64,000 bases of DNA from Planctomycetota bacterium (GTDB lineage Bacteria; Planctomycetota; UBA1135; GCA-002686595): the NCBI GenBank assembly GCA_012960475.1, contig DUBE01000029.1, forward strand, positions 51,253 to 115,252, given 5' to 3'. The notes beneath the pieces were generated by a model. The model saw nothing but the letters and a program-made list of their open reading frames with translations. It did not search any database and was not told the origin of the DNA. A program made the position numbers and the translations under genes. This document shows, piece by piece, positions 41,369 to 50,388 of this stretch. Positions within the stretch are counted from its first letter, which is position 1. Every line of letters begins with the position of its first letter.

Positions 41369-44281
41369 CTAGCCCTGGAAGGAACTATTGAAGGCGGCGT
41401 GAACCGCGCCGAGGTCAAGATCGATCAATGGGCTGCCGCTCTCTCCCGCTATCTGCAAGCGGGGTTCGGTCTGCACCAGCCCCAGTTTGCAGACGGGGTG
41501 AGAACCTAGAGCTTTCCGGAAGGCCTCTTCATTATTCGGTGCGAGCTCCACCAAGAAGCGCGTGGTGCTTTCGCTGAAGAGAGCGCAGGTACTATTCAGT
41601 CCCGTGCCGGAGGGTAATTGAACATCTGCGCCCAAGTTCCCTGCCATGGCGCTCTCAGCAAGGGCCACCGCCAGGCCGCCTTCTGAAAGGTCATGGCAAG
41701 TGCGCACCAATCTCGCTTGCATGCTGCCATGCAGGCGCGCAAAGAGATCTGGTGAAGTGCTCAAGTCAGGTCTCGGAACCGATCCCCCGTCCAGACCCAG
41801 GAGCGCGTGCAACTCAGATCCCCCCAGGTGGTTCTTGGTCTCGCCCACCAGCAACAGAACATTGCCGGCGGTTTTCAGATCCATGCTTACTGCCTTGGAC
41901 ACATCCGGCAGGATCGAAAGGGCCGAGATCAAGAGCGTGGGCGGAATCGCGATGGTTTCTGCACCCACCCGGTACTCGTTGTTGAGCGAGTCCTTGCCGC
42001 TGATAAAGGGCGTGCCCAACGCCATGGCCGAGGCATAGCATCCCTTGGCTGCATGCACCAGGGAACCCAGTCGGTCCGGCTTGTTGCAGTTGCCCCAGGA
42101 AAAGTTGTCCAGCAGTGAGGTGTGGGCTGGATCGCCACCGGCCGCCACCACATTGCGCAGGGCCTCGTCGATGCAGGCTTCTGCCATGGCGCGGGGATCG
42201 AGGCGCCCATAACGGGCGTTGGCCCCCACGCCGATGGCGGCGCCCTTCTTGGAGTCAGGCAGCGGGTGCAGGACGACTCCATCGCTGGGACCATCGTTGC
42301 GCACACCGCTGGTGGGCCCGATCACCCGTTGACCCTGGACTTCGTGGTCGTACTGGCGAATGATCCACTCCTTGTTCGCCACGGTGGGGCGGCCCAGCAG
42401 GGCCAGTAGGGTCGCGCCCGGATCGTTGAGTTCAGGTACTTCGGGTGTGGGGATGTCCGGCGTGTCCCAACTGGCCTGGCGGGTCTGGCGCGGATTGCCC
42501 TCGTGCAAGAAGTGCATGTCCATGTCCGCTTGCAGCACGCCTTCATAACGCAGGACCAGGCGTCCTGTGTCAGTGAAGTGACCAATGGCCGTGGCTGTGG
42601 CTCCTTCAGCATCGAAGACTGCTATGCAGGCGTCCAGATTCTCCGGAGGCACACCCAGCACCATGCGCTCCTGGGCTTCGCTGATCCAGATCTCCTCCGG
42701 CGAGAGCCCCGGGTACTTGAGAGGCACCAGGTCCAGGTCCACTTCTGCGCCGCACTCAGCTCCCATCTCGCCCACAGCGCTGGAGAGTCCCCCGGCGCCG
42801 CAATCGGTCAGTCCCCGGAACAGACGCTTGTCCCGGGCCGCGAGCAAACCGTCCAGCACTTTTTTTTCGGTGATCGGGTCCCCGATCTGCACCGCGCCAG
42901 CGCTCATGGTCTCGCTGTCCTCGTGCAACTCCACGCTGCTGAAGGTGGCTCCGTGAATTCCGTCCCGGCCCGTGCGTCCGCCCACGGTCAAGATCACATC
43001 ACCGGGCTTGACTTCTTTGGTGGCGGCCCAGCGTGGCATCAAACCCACTGTGCCCGCGTAGACCAATGGGTTCGCGGTGTAGCCCTCGTGGAACCAGACC
43101 CCGCCGGCCACGGTGGGAATGCCCATGCGGTTGCCGTAGTCGCGCACACCGGCCACCACTCCTCGCAGGATTCGCGAGGGGTGCATGCAGCCGCGGGGAA
43201 CTTCGGCGCGCGGAAGATCCGGCGGCCCCACGAAGAAAGCGTCCAGGTTGGCGATGGGTTTGGCGCCCAGGCCCACCCCCAGAATGTCGCGCACAACTCC
43301 GCCAATTCCCGTGCCGGCGCCACCGTAGGGGTCAATTGCGCTGGGGTGGTTGTGGGTCTCGACCTTCATGGAAAGGTCCCAGGTCTCGCCGTTGACCGAA
43401 TCGAATTCCACGATGCCAGCGTTGTCGTGGAAGACGCTGATGCACCAGGGTTTGTTCAATTCGTGTGTTGCCTTCGCGATGGTGGACTTGAGCAGGTTGT
43501 CGATCACCTCGCCGTCCATTTCGATTCGACCGCGAAAGGTCTTGTGCTGGCAGTGCTCGCTCCAGGTCTGGGCCAGGGTTTCCAGCTCACAGGAAGTGGG
43601 TTCGCGCCCCAGGCCTGCAAAATGGCCTTGGATGGTGAGCATCTCCGCCAGATCCAGGGAGAGCATGCCTTCGCTGGAAAGAGCCAGAAGCTGTTCTTCG
43701 TCCAGGTTCAAGAGAGGTACATGCACGACTCCATGTGCTTCCCCAGCAGGGGGCAGGCCGTAGTGCAGGGATTCATCGTTGACCAGCACCTGATCGATGA
43801 CCACGTTGGCCAGTACACGCCGGGAGAGTTGCGCCAGGTGGTCTTCATTTGGACTGCAGTCGAGTTCCCAGGCCTGGAAGGTGGTGACCAGGAGATCCCG
43901 TTGGCTTGTGGGCGCAATACCCGCCGTGTGCAGGGCGCGCTCAAGGGTCTGGCTGACCGGGTCTGTGACTCCTGGCTTGCGCGCCACCAGGACAAAAGTC
44001 TGTCCTTCACGGGCGGGGCTCTCTCCTGGGGCGGTGATGCGTGCGGAGTCGAGCACGGGGTCCGCCAGCAGTTCGCGTACCGTGCGAAGAACCTGGGTCT
44101 CGTCAAATTCCGGCGGCAGCAGGTAGCCTCGGCCAAGACGCAGGTCCGTGATGCTCTCCAGGCCCAGGGCCTGGGCGGCGGCGAGGGCGTGGCTGCCCTC
44201 TGGGTCATCGACCGTCGGGCGGCGGAATACCTCCACTCGCCACGCCTGGGGCGGGGCTTGGGAGCGCTGGGCGGTTGCCAT
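41369..44281 (-). CDS. purL: Phosphoribosylformylglycinamidine synthase with duplicated PurS-like N-terminus
   Basis: 970 residues from the ATG at 44281 (a longer frame from 44371 adds 30 Pro/Arg-rich residues). The catalytic part begins near residue 215 with GHFAGLGREPTSCELETLAQTWSEHC and contains VKVETHNHPS and GAGTGIGGVVRD, as in small-type PurL. The first 190 residues hold two PurS-like units: residues 14-90 (RVEVFRRPTVDDPEG ... LADPVLD) and about 95-180 (FVLVARKPGVTDPVSQTLER ... LANVVID). This reproduces a PurS pair within one chain, as in the N-terminal domain of large-type PurL, but the glutaminase remains separate (purQ). Confidence 0.9.
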   Translation of the reverse strand: MATAQRSQAPPQAWRVEVFRRPTVDDPEGSHALAAAQALGLESITDLRLGRGYLLPPEFDETQVLRTVRELLADPVLDSARITAPGESPAREGQTFVLVARKPGVTDPVSQTLERALHTAGIAPTSQRDLLVTTFQAWELDCSPNEDHLAQLSRRVLANVVIDQVLVNDESLHYGLPPAGEAHGVVHVPLLNLDEEQLLALSSEGMLSLDLAEMLTIQGHFAGLGREPTSCELETLAQTWSEHCQHKTFRGRIEMDGEVIDNLLKSTIAKATHELNKPWCISVFHDNAGIVEFDSVNGETWDLSMKVETHNHPSAIDPYGGAGTGIGGVVRDILGVGLGAKPIANLDAFFVGPPDLPRAEVPRGCMHPSRILRGVVAGVRDYGNRMGIPTVAGGVWFHEGYTANPLVYAGTVGLMPRWAATKEVKPGDVILTVGGRTGRDGIHGATFSSVELHEDSETMSAGAVQIGDPITEKKVLDGLLAARDKRLFRGLTDCGAGGLSSAVGEMGAECGAEVDLDLVPLKYPGLSPEEIWISEAQERMVLGVPPENLDACIAVFDAEGATATAIGHFTDTGRLVLRYEGVLQADMDMHFLHEGNPRQTRQASWDTPDIPTPEVPELNDPGATLLALLGRPTVANKEWIIRQYDHEVQGQRVIGPTSGVRNDGPSDGVVLHPLPDSKKGAAIGVGANARYGRLDPRAMAEACIDEALRNVVAAGGDPAHTSLLDNFSWGNCNKPDRLGSLVHAAKGCYASAMALGTPFISGKDSLNNEYRVGAETIAIPPTLLISALSILPDVSKAVSMDLKTAGNVLLLVGETKNHLGGSELHALLGLDGGSVPRPDLSTSPDLFARLHGSMQARLVRTCHDLSEGGLAVALAESAMAGNLGADVQLPSGTGLNSTCALFSESTTRFLVELAPNNEEAFRKALGSHPVCKLGLVQTEPRLQIAGESGSPLIDLDLGAVHAAFNSSFQG

Positions 44282-44487
44282 GGGGGAGGAGCGCTTGGGT
44301 TGGGGGGAAGGGCGCGGGGCGGGGCCAGAGTTTTGAGGGACCAGTGTAGCGTCTCGTCTGCGTCCATTCATCCTTCAAGGGGGAGCGGTTTTGGGCCGCT
44401 TCCTGTGGGCTGCGCCTATTCTTCCCCGCAAGCACCTCTTGCCCCGGGCGGGCCCTTGAGTGAGGATGGGAGGCAGGAGATCTTCCC

Positions 44488-45498
44488 GTGAGCCGCCCCA
44501 AGAAACCCGACACCAACCCCGCAATGGCCTTTGAGCGGCCGATCCAGGAGTTCGAATTCCAACTCAGCGAGTTGGAGGAACTGGCCGAGACCACACACCT
44601 GGACATTTCCGAGGAAATCGTGGCCATGCGCCAGAAGATCGCCATGGCGATTCACGAGACCTATGCGGACCTTTCCGCCTGGGATCAGGTCAACGTGGCG
44701 CGCCACCCGGATCGGCCGGTGGCCAGCGACTACATCGCCCAGCTCTTCGATGATTTTGTCGAGTTGCATGGGGACAAGATGTATGGAGATGATGCCGCCA
44801 TCGTGACCGGGTTGGCCAGTTTGAATGGGCGGCGCTTCATGTTGGTCGGGCACCGCAAGGGTCGCACCACCAAAGAGCGTCTGGAGACGAACTTTGGCTG
44901 CGCCCACCCCGAGGGCTACCGCAAGGCCCTGCGCAAGATGCGTCTGGCCGAGAAAATGGGCTTGCCCATAGTGACCTTCATCAACACCCCCGGGGCCTAT
45001 CCTGGAATCGGGGCCGAGGAGCGGGGTCAGTCCGCGGCGATCGCCGAGAACATTCTGGAAATGTTCCGCATCAAGACACCGATCCTGACGATCGTGATCG
45101 GCGAGGGTGGCTCGGGCGGGGCCCTGGGCATCGGTATCGGCGACCGTGTGCTGATGATGCAGTACGCCTACTATTCGGTCATCAGTCCCGAAGGCTGCGC
45201 CGCGATCCTCTGGAAGGACGGAGCCCGCACGGCCGAAGCGGCTGAAGCCCTCAAGCTCACCGCACCGACCCTGATCGAACTGGGAATCGTGGACGGCATG
45301 GTCCCCGAGCCCCCAGGCGGCGCCCATCGGGACCGGGAGACGGCCATGCAGACCATGGCCCGGGTGATCCCCGATCATTTGGACGAGCTGGCCCAGATTC
45401 CTGTTGATGAGCTGCTCTCCGCGCGGCGGGAGAAGTTCCGCCGAATCGGAGCCCTGGCGGATCGTTTTCCAGTCCTGACCCCTCAAGAGCCCTCCTAG
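44488..45498 (+). CDS. accA: Acetyl-CoA carboxylase carboxyltransferase subunit alpha
   Basis: 336 residues, starting at GTG 207 nt from the divergent purL start. It transfers the carboxyl group from biotin to acetyl-CoA with AccD. Signatures: INTPGAYPGIGAEERGQS, IVIGEGGSGGALGIGIGD, and VISPEGCAAILWKD. The length fits E. coli AccA (about 319) with a 15-residue N-terminal addition. Downstream, a small inverted repeat (GGGGC ... GCCCC, 45498-45514) follows the stop but lacks a T-run. Confidence 0.95.
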   Translation: MSRPKKPDTNPAMAFERPIQEFEFQLSELEELAETTHLDISEEIVAMRQKIAMAIHETYADLSAWDQVNVARHPDRPVASDYIAQLFDDFVELHGDKMYGDDAAIVTGLASLNGRRFMLVGHRKGRTTKERLETNFGCAHPEGYRKALRKMRLAEKMGLPIVTFINTPGAYPGIGAEERGQSAAIAENILEMFRIKTPILTIVIGEGGSGGALGIGIGDRVLMMQYAYYSVISPEGCAAILWKDGARTAEAAEALKLTAPTLIELGIVDGMVPEPPGGAHRDRETAMQTMARVIPDHLDELAQIPVDELLSARREKFRRIGALADRFPVLTPQEPS

Positions 45499-45726
45499 GG
45501 GCGAGGTATGCCCCAGTCGGGGATCCATCTGAAGGATCCTGCAACCTGGCCCTAACGGCCTCTGTGGACCTCCGTAGGCATTCCCATGGCCCATGCGAAT
45601 CGCCTCAACCTTCGTCCCCGCCTGGGGGCTGCCCCGGGAGAGTCTGCCGGGAAAGGTCGAATTCGCAAGGCTGTGAGTGCCGATGAACTCCTGTCGGCCC
45701 GGGGTTACAATGGATCAGCCCCACCA

Positions 45727-46428
45727 ATGCAAGAGCCCCAGAACCAGCCCCAACCCCCGCAGGATTCATCCCGCTCGGGTCAAGACGAAGCGGACGCCAT
45801 TCAGCGTACGGAGGAGCGAGCACGGGACCATGCCCTGGTGCGCCAGGCCCAGGACGGGGAAGAGGACGCCTTTCGCCAGCTCGTGGAGCGACACGAGGCC
45901 CGCGCCCAGAGGGTGGCACGCAAGATGGTGCCTTCGGAGGAAGATGCCCGTGATCTGTGCCAAGAGGCCTTTTTGCGGGTGTTTCGTCACCTGAAACGCT
46001 TTGACTTTCAATACGCCTTTTCCACCTGGCTCTACCGCATCGTGACCAATCTGGCCATTGACAACCTGCGTAAGCGGCGTCCGACTTCATCCTTGGTCGG
46101 CAGTGGAGAGGACGAGCCCTCGATCGATCTGCCCGACGATGCTGTGGAGGATCCCTCTGATCAAATGACCACAGAGGAGACCAGGCTCGAAGTGCACTCC
46201 GTACTGCAAACCCTCGCGCCGCACTTTCAATCGGTGATGGCCCTGCGAGAGATCGAAGGTCTGGGCTGCCCCGAAATCGCGGAGATCGTGGGCGCGACCC
46301 ATGTGACCGTGCGTTGGCGTCTGCACCGGGCGCGCAAGTTGTTCCTGGAGGAATGGCAACGGCGCGAACGCGTCCAGGCCTCAGGAAATGAGGCCAAATC
46401 AACCAACGATCCCTCAGCGCGCCCGTAG
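45727..46428 (+). CDS. ECF-family RNA polymerase sigma factor
   Basis: 233 residues from the ATG at 45727; an in-frame ATG at 45586 would add 47 residues of low complexity. Region 2 is DLCQEAFLRVFRHLKRFDFQYAFSTWLYRIVTNLAIDNL, shown in part by RDLCQEAFLRVFRH; region 4 is LAPHFQSVMALREIEGL with the helix ATHVTVRWRLHRAR. It lacks the extra domains of other sigma groups. A zinc anti-sigma gene starts 26 nt downstream, so the two form the usual operon. Its targets are unknown; a membrane-stress response is the common theme for such pairs. Confidence 0.9.
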   Translation: MQEPQNQPQPPQDSSRSGQDEADAIQRTEERARDHALVRQAQDGEEDAFRQLVERHEARAQRVARKMVPSEEDARDLCQEAFLRVFRHLKRFDFQYAFSTWLYRIVTNLAIDNLRKRRPTSSLVGSGEDEPSIDLPDDAVEDPSDQMTTEETRLEVHSVLQTLAPHFQSVMALREIEGLGCPEIAEIVGATHVTVRWRLHRARKLFLEEWQRRERVQASGNEAKSTNDPSARP

Positions 46429-46454
46429 CTGAATCTGCCAAACCTGTTTCTATC

Positions 46455-47060
46455 ATGAATCCCCTCGACAGCCCCTGCACCGAAATCCGAGCAGCCTTCC
46501 CGCTTTATGTGGGGGGTGACTTGGATCCGGACGAGAGCGGCGCCATCGACCGGCACGTTGACCGCTGTCCGGCTTGCGCTCTGTCCATGGAACCTTGGAT
46601 CACCATGCGGGGTCATCTGAACCGTGAGGCTCAGACCCTGCATGCGGCGAGCGCGCCTCCTCTGTGGAATGGTGTGCGCGCCCAGATGCAGCGCGAGGGT
46701 CTGTTGGAGCCGGCAGGCTTATTGCCTGGATCACGAGTGGGCGCGCCACGCCTGGCTCTGGTGGGAGCTCTGGCTGCCGCGGCGGCTCTGTTGGTGTTCG
46801 CGGTGTTTTTCAAGTCTCAGGATCAGGGGCCTGCTGGGGAGCAGATCCCGGGTGCGGGAGCCCCCGGCCTGGCACAGGGCTCGCTGGTGATGGCGCCCCT
46901 TGAGCACTTGCCACTTCCAGTGACCGAGGGCCTGGCCTTGAGGAAAGCTGGTTCCGAAGAACGCCCCTTGGCTGATGACGCGGTGGAAGTGCTGCACAAC
47001 CTGCGGGTGCCCAGGCTTGATGCCAAAGGTGGTTCCCACCGCTTGACCGGCGGGCACTAG
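46455..47060 (+). CDS. Zinc-finger anti-sigma factor, single-pass membrane protein
   Basis: 201 residues. The N-terminal anti-sigma module contains the zinc site C8...H33-x3-C37-x2-C40 (DRHVDRCPAC). One transmembrane segment follows at about 100-118 (LALVGALAAAAALLVFAVFF), and the last 80 residues face the periplasm. It presumably binds the upstream ECF sigma factor and releases it on envelope signals, possibly after proteolysis. No site-2-protease gene is visible in this window. Confidence 0.85.
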   Translation: MNPLDSPCTEIRAAFPLYVGGDLDPDESGAIDRHVDRCPACALSMEPWITMRGHLNREAQTLHAASAPPLWNGVRAQMQREGLLEPAGLLPGSRVGAPRLALVGALAAAAALLVFAVFFKSQDQGPAGEQIPGAGAPGLAQGSLVMAPLEHLPLPVTEGLALRKAGSEERPLADDAVEVLHNLRVPRLDAKGGSHRLTGGH

Positions 47061-47223
47061 GTTTCGGTCCCAGGGAGCAGTGCGCGCTTCCTCTCCCCGC
47101 CGGGGTGCTATGGATCTTGCAGGTTTCGAGGCCTTGCGGCCTTCTGAGTCCCTGGAGGGGGAATAGGGCTGGCGCCTTGGCATTTCTTCGCCTCTGGCTG
47201 AAGTCCAATTGGGAGGCGTGACG

Positions 47224-48888
47224 ATGGAATCGAGGTCCCTGTCCCAATTCCTCTCAGCATTCCCCGCTGCCATGACCTCCAACGCCCATCAGCCCTCTGG
47301 CCCCGTTTCCATGCCCCCTGGGGTCACATTGCACGGGGACGCCAATCCGCAGATTCTGAGCCCCGAAGCCCTGGGGTTTGTGGCGGACCTGGAACGTGCC
47401 CATCGCGCCCGCAGGCGAGAACTGCTGGCTGCCCGGGTTGAGCGCCAGGCGCGCTTTGATCAGGGTGAGCTGCCCGATTTCTTGGAGCAGACCCAAAGCG
47501 TGCGCGAGGGGGACTGGCGCATTGCCAGCACGCCCGAGGACCTGGCCGATCGCAGGGTGGAGATCACCGGGCCCCCGGATCGCAAGATGGTTATCAACGC
47601 CCTCAACTCCGGTGCCCGGGTTTTCATGGCGGACTTCGAGGATTCCTGTTCGCCCACCTGGGAGAACCTGATCGCTGGACAGCTGAATCTGATGGACGCC
47701 GTGCGGCGCAAGATCGACTTCGTGCATCCCGAAACCGGCAAGGCCTATGCCTTGAACGAGAAGATCGCAACTCTTCTGGTTCGGCCCCGGGGCTGGCACC
47801 TGGAAGAGAAGCATTGTCTTGTGGACGGTCGGCCCGTGTCCGCTTCGATTTTTGACTTCGCCCTCTATCTGTGGCACAACGCCCACGAACTCAAGACCCG
47901 GGGTACAGGACCCTACTTCTATCTACCCAAGCTCGAGAGTCATCTGGAAGCGCGTCTGTGGAACGACGTCTTCGTCCAGGCCCAGGAAGCTCTGGGCCTG
48001 CCCCAGGGAACCATCAAGGTCACCGTGCTGATCGAGACCCTGCCCGCGGCTTTTGAGATGGACGAGATCCTCTTTGAGTTGCGCGAGCACATCGTGGGCC
48101 TCAACTGCGGTCGCTGGGATTACATCTTCAGCTTCATCAAGACCACACGCAGTCTTCCAGATTGCGTAATGCCCGATCGGGGCAGTGTGGGCATGGATCG
48201 GCGCTTCTTGAGCGCTTACTCCCAACTCCTGGTGGAGACCTGCCATCGCCGGGGCGCTCACGCCATGGGAGGCATGGCCGCCCAGATCCCCATTCGTGGG
48301 GACGAAGAAGCCAATGCCGTCGCCCTGGCCAAGGTCAGCGCGGACAAGCGGCGTGAGGTCAAGAACGGCCACGACGGCACCTGGGTGGCGCACCCGGGCT
48401 TGATGGCATTGGCTCTGACAGAGTTCGATGAAGTCATGCCCCAGGCGAACCAGATCGATCTTGCGAGGGATCCCTGCGGCATCCAGCGTGAGGATCTGCT
48501 GGCCGTGCCCGAGGGCACCATCAGCATGCAGGGCGTGCGTCAAAATCTCTCCGTTGGCCTGCGATACATGGCTGCCTGGCTTTGCGGCAACGGTTGCGTG
48601 CCCATCGACAATCTGATGGAGGATGCGGCCACCGCGGAGATCTCCCGATCGCAGCTCTGGCAGTGGCGTCGCCACAAGGCTCAGACCACCGAGGGCGTCA
48701 CTGTGGACGCCTACCTCCTGCGCACGGAATTGGCCCAGACCCTGGCCAGCCTGCGGGCCGACATGGGCGACATCGCCTACACGCGCGAGCGCTATGCCCT
48801 GGCGGGAGAGTTGTTCGAGAGTCAGATCCTGGCCCAGGAAATGCCCGCCTTCTTGACCCTCGCAGCCTACGACCACCTGGACAGTTGA
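47224..48888 (+). CDS. aceB: Malate synthase A
   Basis: 554 residues from the ATG at 47224, supported by a GGGAGG ribosome site 7 nt upstream (47211-47216), one of the few clear Shine-Dalgarno sites in the window. Condenses glyoxylate with acetyl-CoA. Diagnostic segments: VFMADFEDSCSPTWEN, TVLIETLPAAFEMDEILFEL, GLNCGRWDYIFSFIKT, and the C-terminal plug with AVPEGTISMQGVRQN. It lies 80 nt upstream of aceA. Together they bypass the decarboxylating steps of the TCA cycle, allowing growth on acetate or fatty acids. Confidence 0.95.
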   Translation: MESRSLSQFLSAFPAAMTSNAHQPSGPVSMPPGVTLHGDANPQILSPEALGFVADLERAHRARRRELLAARVERQARFDQGELPDFLEQTQSVREGDWRIASTPEDLADRRVEITGPPDRKMVINALNSGARVFMADFEDSCSPTWENLIAGQLNLMDAVRRKIDFVHPETGKAYALNEKIATLLVRPRGWHLEEKHCLVDGRPVSASIFDFALYLWHNAHELKTRGTGPYFYLPKLESHLEARLWNDVFVQAQEALGLPQGTIKVTVLIETLPAAFEMDEILFELREHIVGLNCGRWDYIFSFIKTTRSLPDCVMPDRGSVGMDRRFLSAYSQLLVETCHRRGAHAMGGMAAQIPIRGDEEANAVALAKVSADKRREVKNGHDGTWVAHPGLMALALTEFDEVMPQANQIDLARDPCGIQREDLLAVPEGTISMQGVRQNLSVGLRYMAAWLCGNGCVPIDNLMEDAATAEISRSQLWQWRRHKAQTTEGVTVDAYLLRTELAQTLASLRADMGDIAYTRERYALAGELFESQILAQEMPAFLTLAAYDHLDS

Positions 48889-48968
48889 CTGACCAGGAAG
48901 CAACAAGACATCAAACAGCCCCTCTCAGGCCATCCCGAAACAAGACCAAATAGCCAACCTTCGACATC

Positions 48969-50267
48969 ATGACAGACTTCCACAGGCCTAACTGGCCCGA
49001 CCAAGCAAACCTTGCATTCACCCGCTGGGACGGCATCAAGCGCGACTACACCCCCGAGGATGTGGATGCCCTGCGTGGTTCTGTGACCTTTGAGTACACA
49101 TTGGCCGAGATGGGCGCCGAGCGTTTGTGGGGTCTGCTCCATGGGGACCAGCACATCAACGCCCTGGGTGCATTGACTGGCAATCAGGCCATGCAGCAGG
49201 TCAAGGCTGGCCTCAAGGCGATCTATCTGTCCGGCTGGCAGGTGGCTGCTGACGCAAACCTCGCGGGTCAGATGTATCCCGACCAGAGTCTCTATCCGGC
49301 CAACAGCGTGCCCCAGGTTGTCAAGCGCATCAACCAGTGCCTGCAGCGCGCCGACCAGGTGACCCACGCGGAAGGCGATGATTCGCTGAATTGGTTTGCA
49401 CCGATCGTGGCCGACGCAGAGGCGGGCTTTGGCGGTCCCTTGAACGCTTTTGAACTGATGAAGAGCATGATTGAAGCGGGCGCCGCTGGCGTGCACTTCG
49501 AGGATCAGCTTGCTTCCGAGAAGAAGTGTGGTCACCTGGGTGGCAAGGTCCTGGTTCCCACCCAGAGTTTCATTCGCACTCTCAACGCTGCTCGTCTGGC
49601 AGCGGATGTATGTGGTGTACCTACGGTTCTCGTGGCTCGCACGGATGCAGACGCGGCAGCCCTGCTCACCAGCGATGTGGACCCGCGTGATGCGGAGTTC
49701 TTGACCGGCGAGCGTACACCCGAAGGATTCTTCGCCACCAAGCCGGGTATTGATCAGGCCATTGCCCGCGGTCTTGCCTACGCGCCTTATGCCGATGTGA
49801 TCTGGTGTGAAACCAGTCACCCTGACCTCGCCCAGGCCAAGAAGTTCGCGGATGCGATCCACGCCCAGTTCCCTGGCAAGCTTCTGGCCTACAACTGCTC
49901 GCCCTCCTTCAATTGGGAGGCACACCTGGACGCGGACACGATTGCGCGCTTCCAGGACGAGTTGGGCGCCATGGGCTACAAGTTCCAGTTTGTGACATTG
50001 GCGGGATTCCACGCCTTGAACCACTCGATGTTTGAGTTGGCCAACGGCTATCGCGATGAGGGCATGGTCGCCTACTCGCGTCTGCAGCAGGCGGAGTTCG
50101 CCAGTGAAGCGGCTGGCTATAGCGCCACGCGCCATCAGCGCGAGGTGGGAACCGGTTACTTTGATCGGGTGGCCCAGGCCATCAGTGGCGGCAAGTCGTC
50201 CACCACCGCAATGGGGGGCTCCACGGAAGCAGCCCAGTTCGATATCGATGACGGGCAGGCAGCCTGA
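48969..50267 (+). CDS. aceA: Isocitrate lyase
   Basis: 432 residues. Cleaves isocitrate into glyoxylate and succinate, the entry reaction of the glyoxylate bypass. The catalytic loop carries K-K-C-G-H ([20 protein letters not shown]), with the [12 protein letters not shown] and [11 protein letters not shown] metal/substrate segments. Length is that of the shorter bacterial ICL type. Located 80 nt after aceB and followed by a perfect hairpin at 50315, so the operon ends here. Confidence 0.95.
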   Translation: MTDFHRPNWPDQANLAFTRWDGIKRDYTPEDVDALRGSVTFEYTLAEMGAERLWGLLHGDQHINALGALTGNQAMQQVKAGLKAIYLSGWQVAADANLAGQMYPDQSLYPANSVPQVVKRINQCLQRADQVTHAEGDDSLNWFAPIVADAEAGFGGPLNAFELMKSMIEAGAAGVHFEDQLASEKKCGHLGGKVLVPTQSFIRTLNAARLAADVCGVPTVLVARTDADAAALLTSDVDPRDAEFLTGERTPEGFFATKPGIDQAIARGLAYAPYADVIWCETSHPDLAQAKKFADAIHAQFPGKLLAYNCSPSFNWEAHLDADTIARFQDELGAMGYKFQFVTLAGFHALNHSMFELANGYRDEGMVAYSRLQQAEFASEAAGYSATRHQREVGTGYFDRVAQAISGGKSSTTAMGGSTEAAQFDIDDGQAA

Positions 50268-50314
50268 CGCAAATACCTGTCAGATAAGAGCCTGGCTCTT
50301 CAAGACATGGCTTT

Positions 50315-50348
50315 GCCGCCGCGCTGGAAGCAATTCCAGCGCGGCGGC
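50315..50348 (+). terminator. Long hairpin terminating aceB-aceA
   Basis: Perfect 15-base-pair inverted repeat GCCGCCGCGCTGGAA-GCAA-TTCCAGCGCGGCGGC, 48 nt after the aceA stop. The following bases (ACCTGTTTGG) contain only a short T-run, so it may be a terminator, an RNA-stability structure, or both. Confidence 0.7.
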
Positions 50349-50388
50349 ACCTGTTTGGGGCTGAGTCCCGGCGTTATCCTGCTGGGGC

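Noticed and set aside
42503..44491. Long plus-strand frame of 662 codons opposite purL
   Set aside because: purL is certain on the other strand over the whole stretch; the frame has no recognisable motif and results from GC-rich third positions.
45498..45514. GGGGC ... GCCCC after accA as terminator
   Set aside because: Only five pairs and no T-run.
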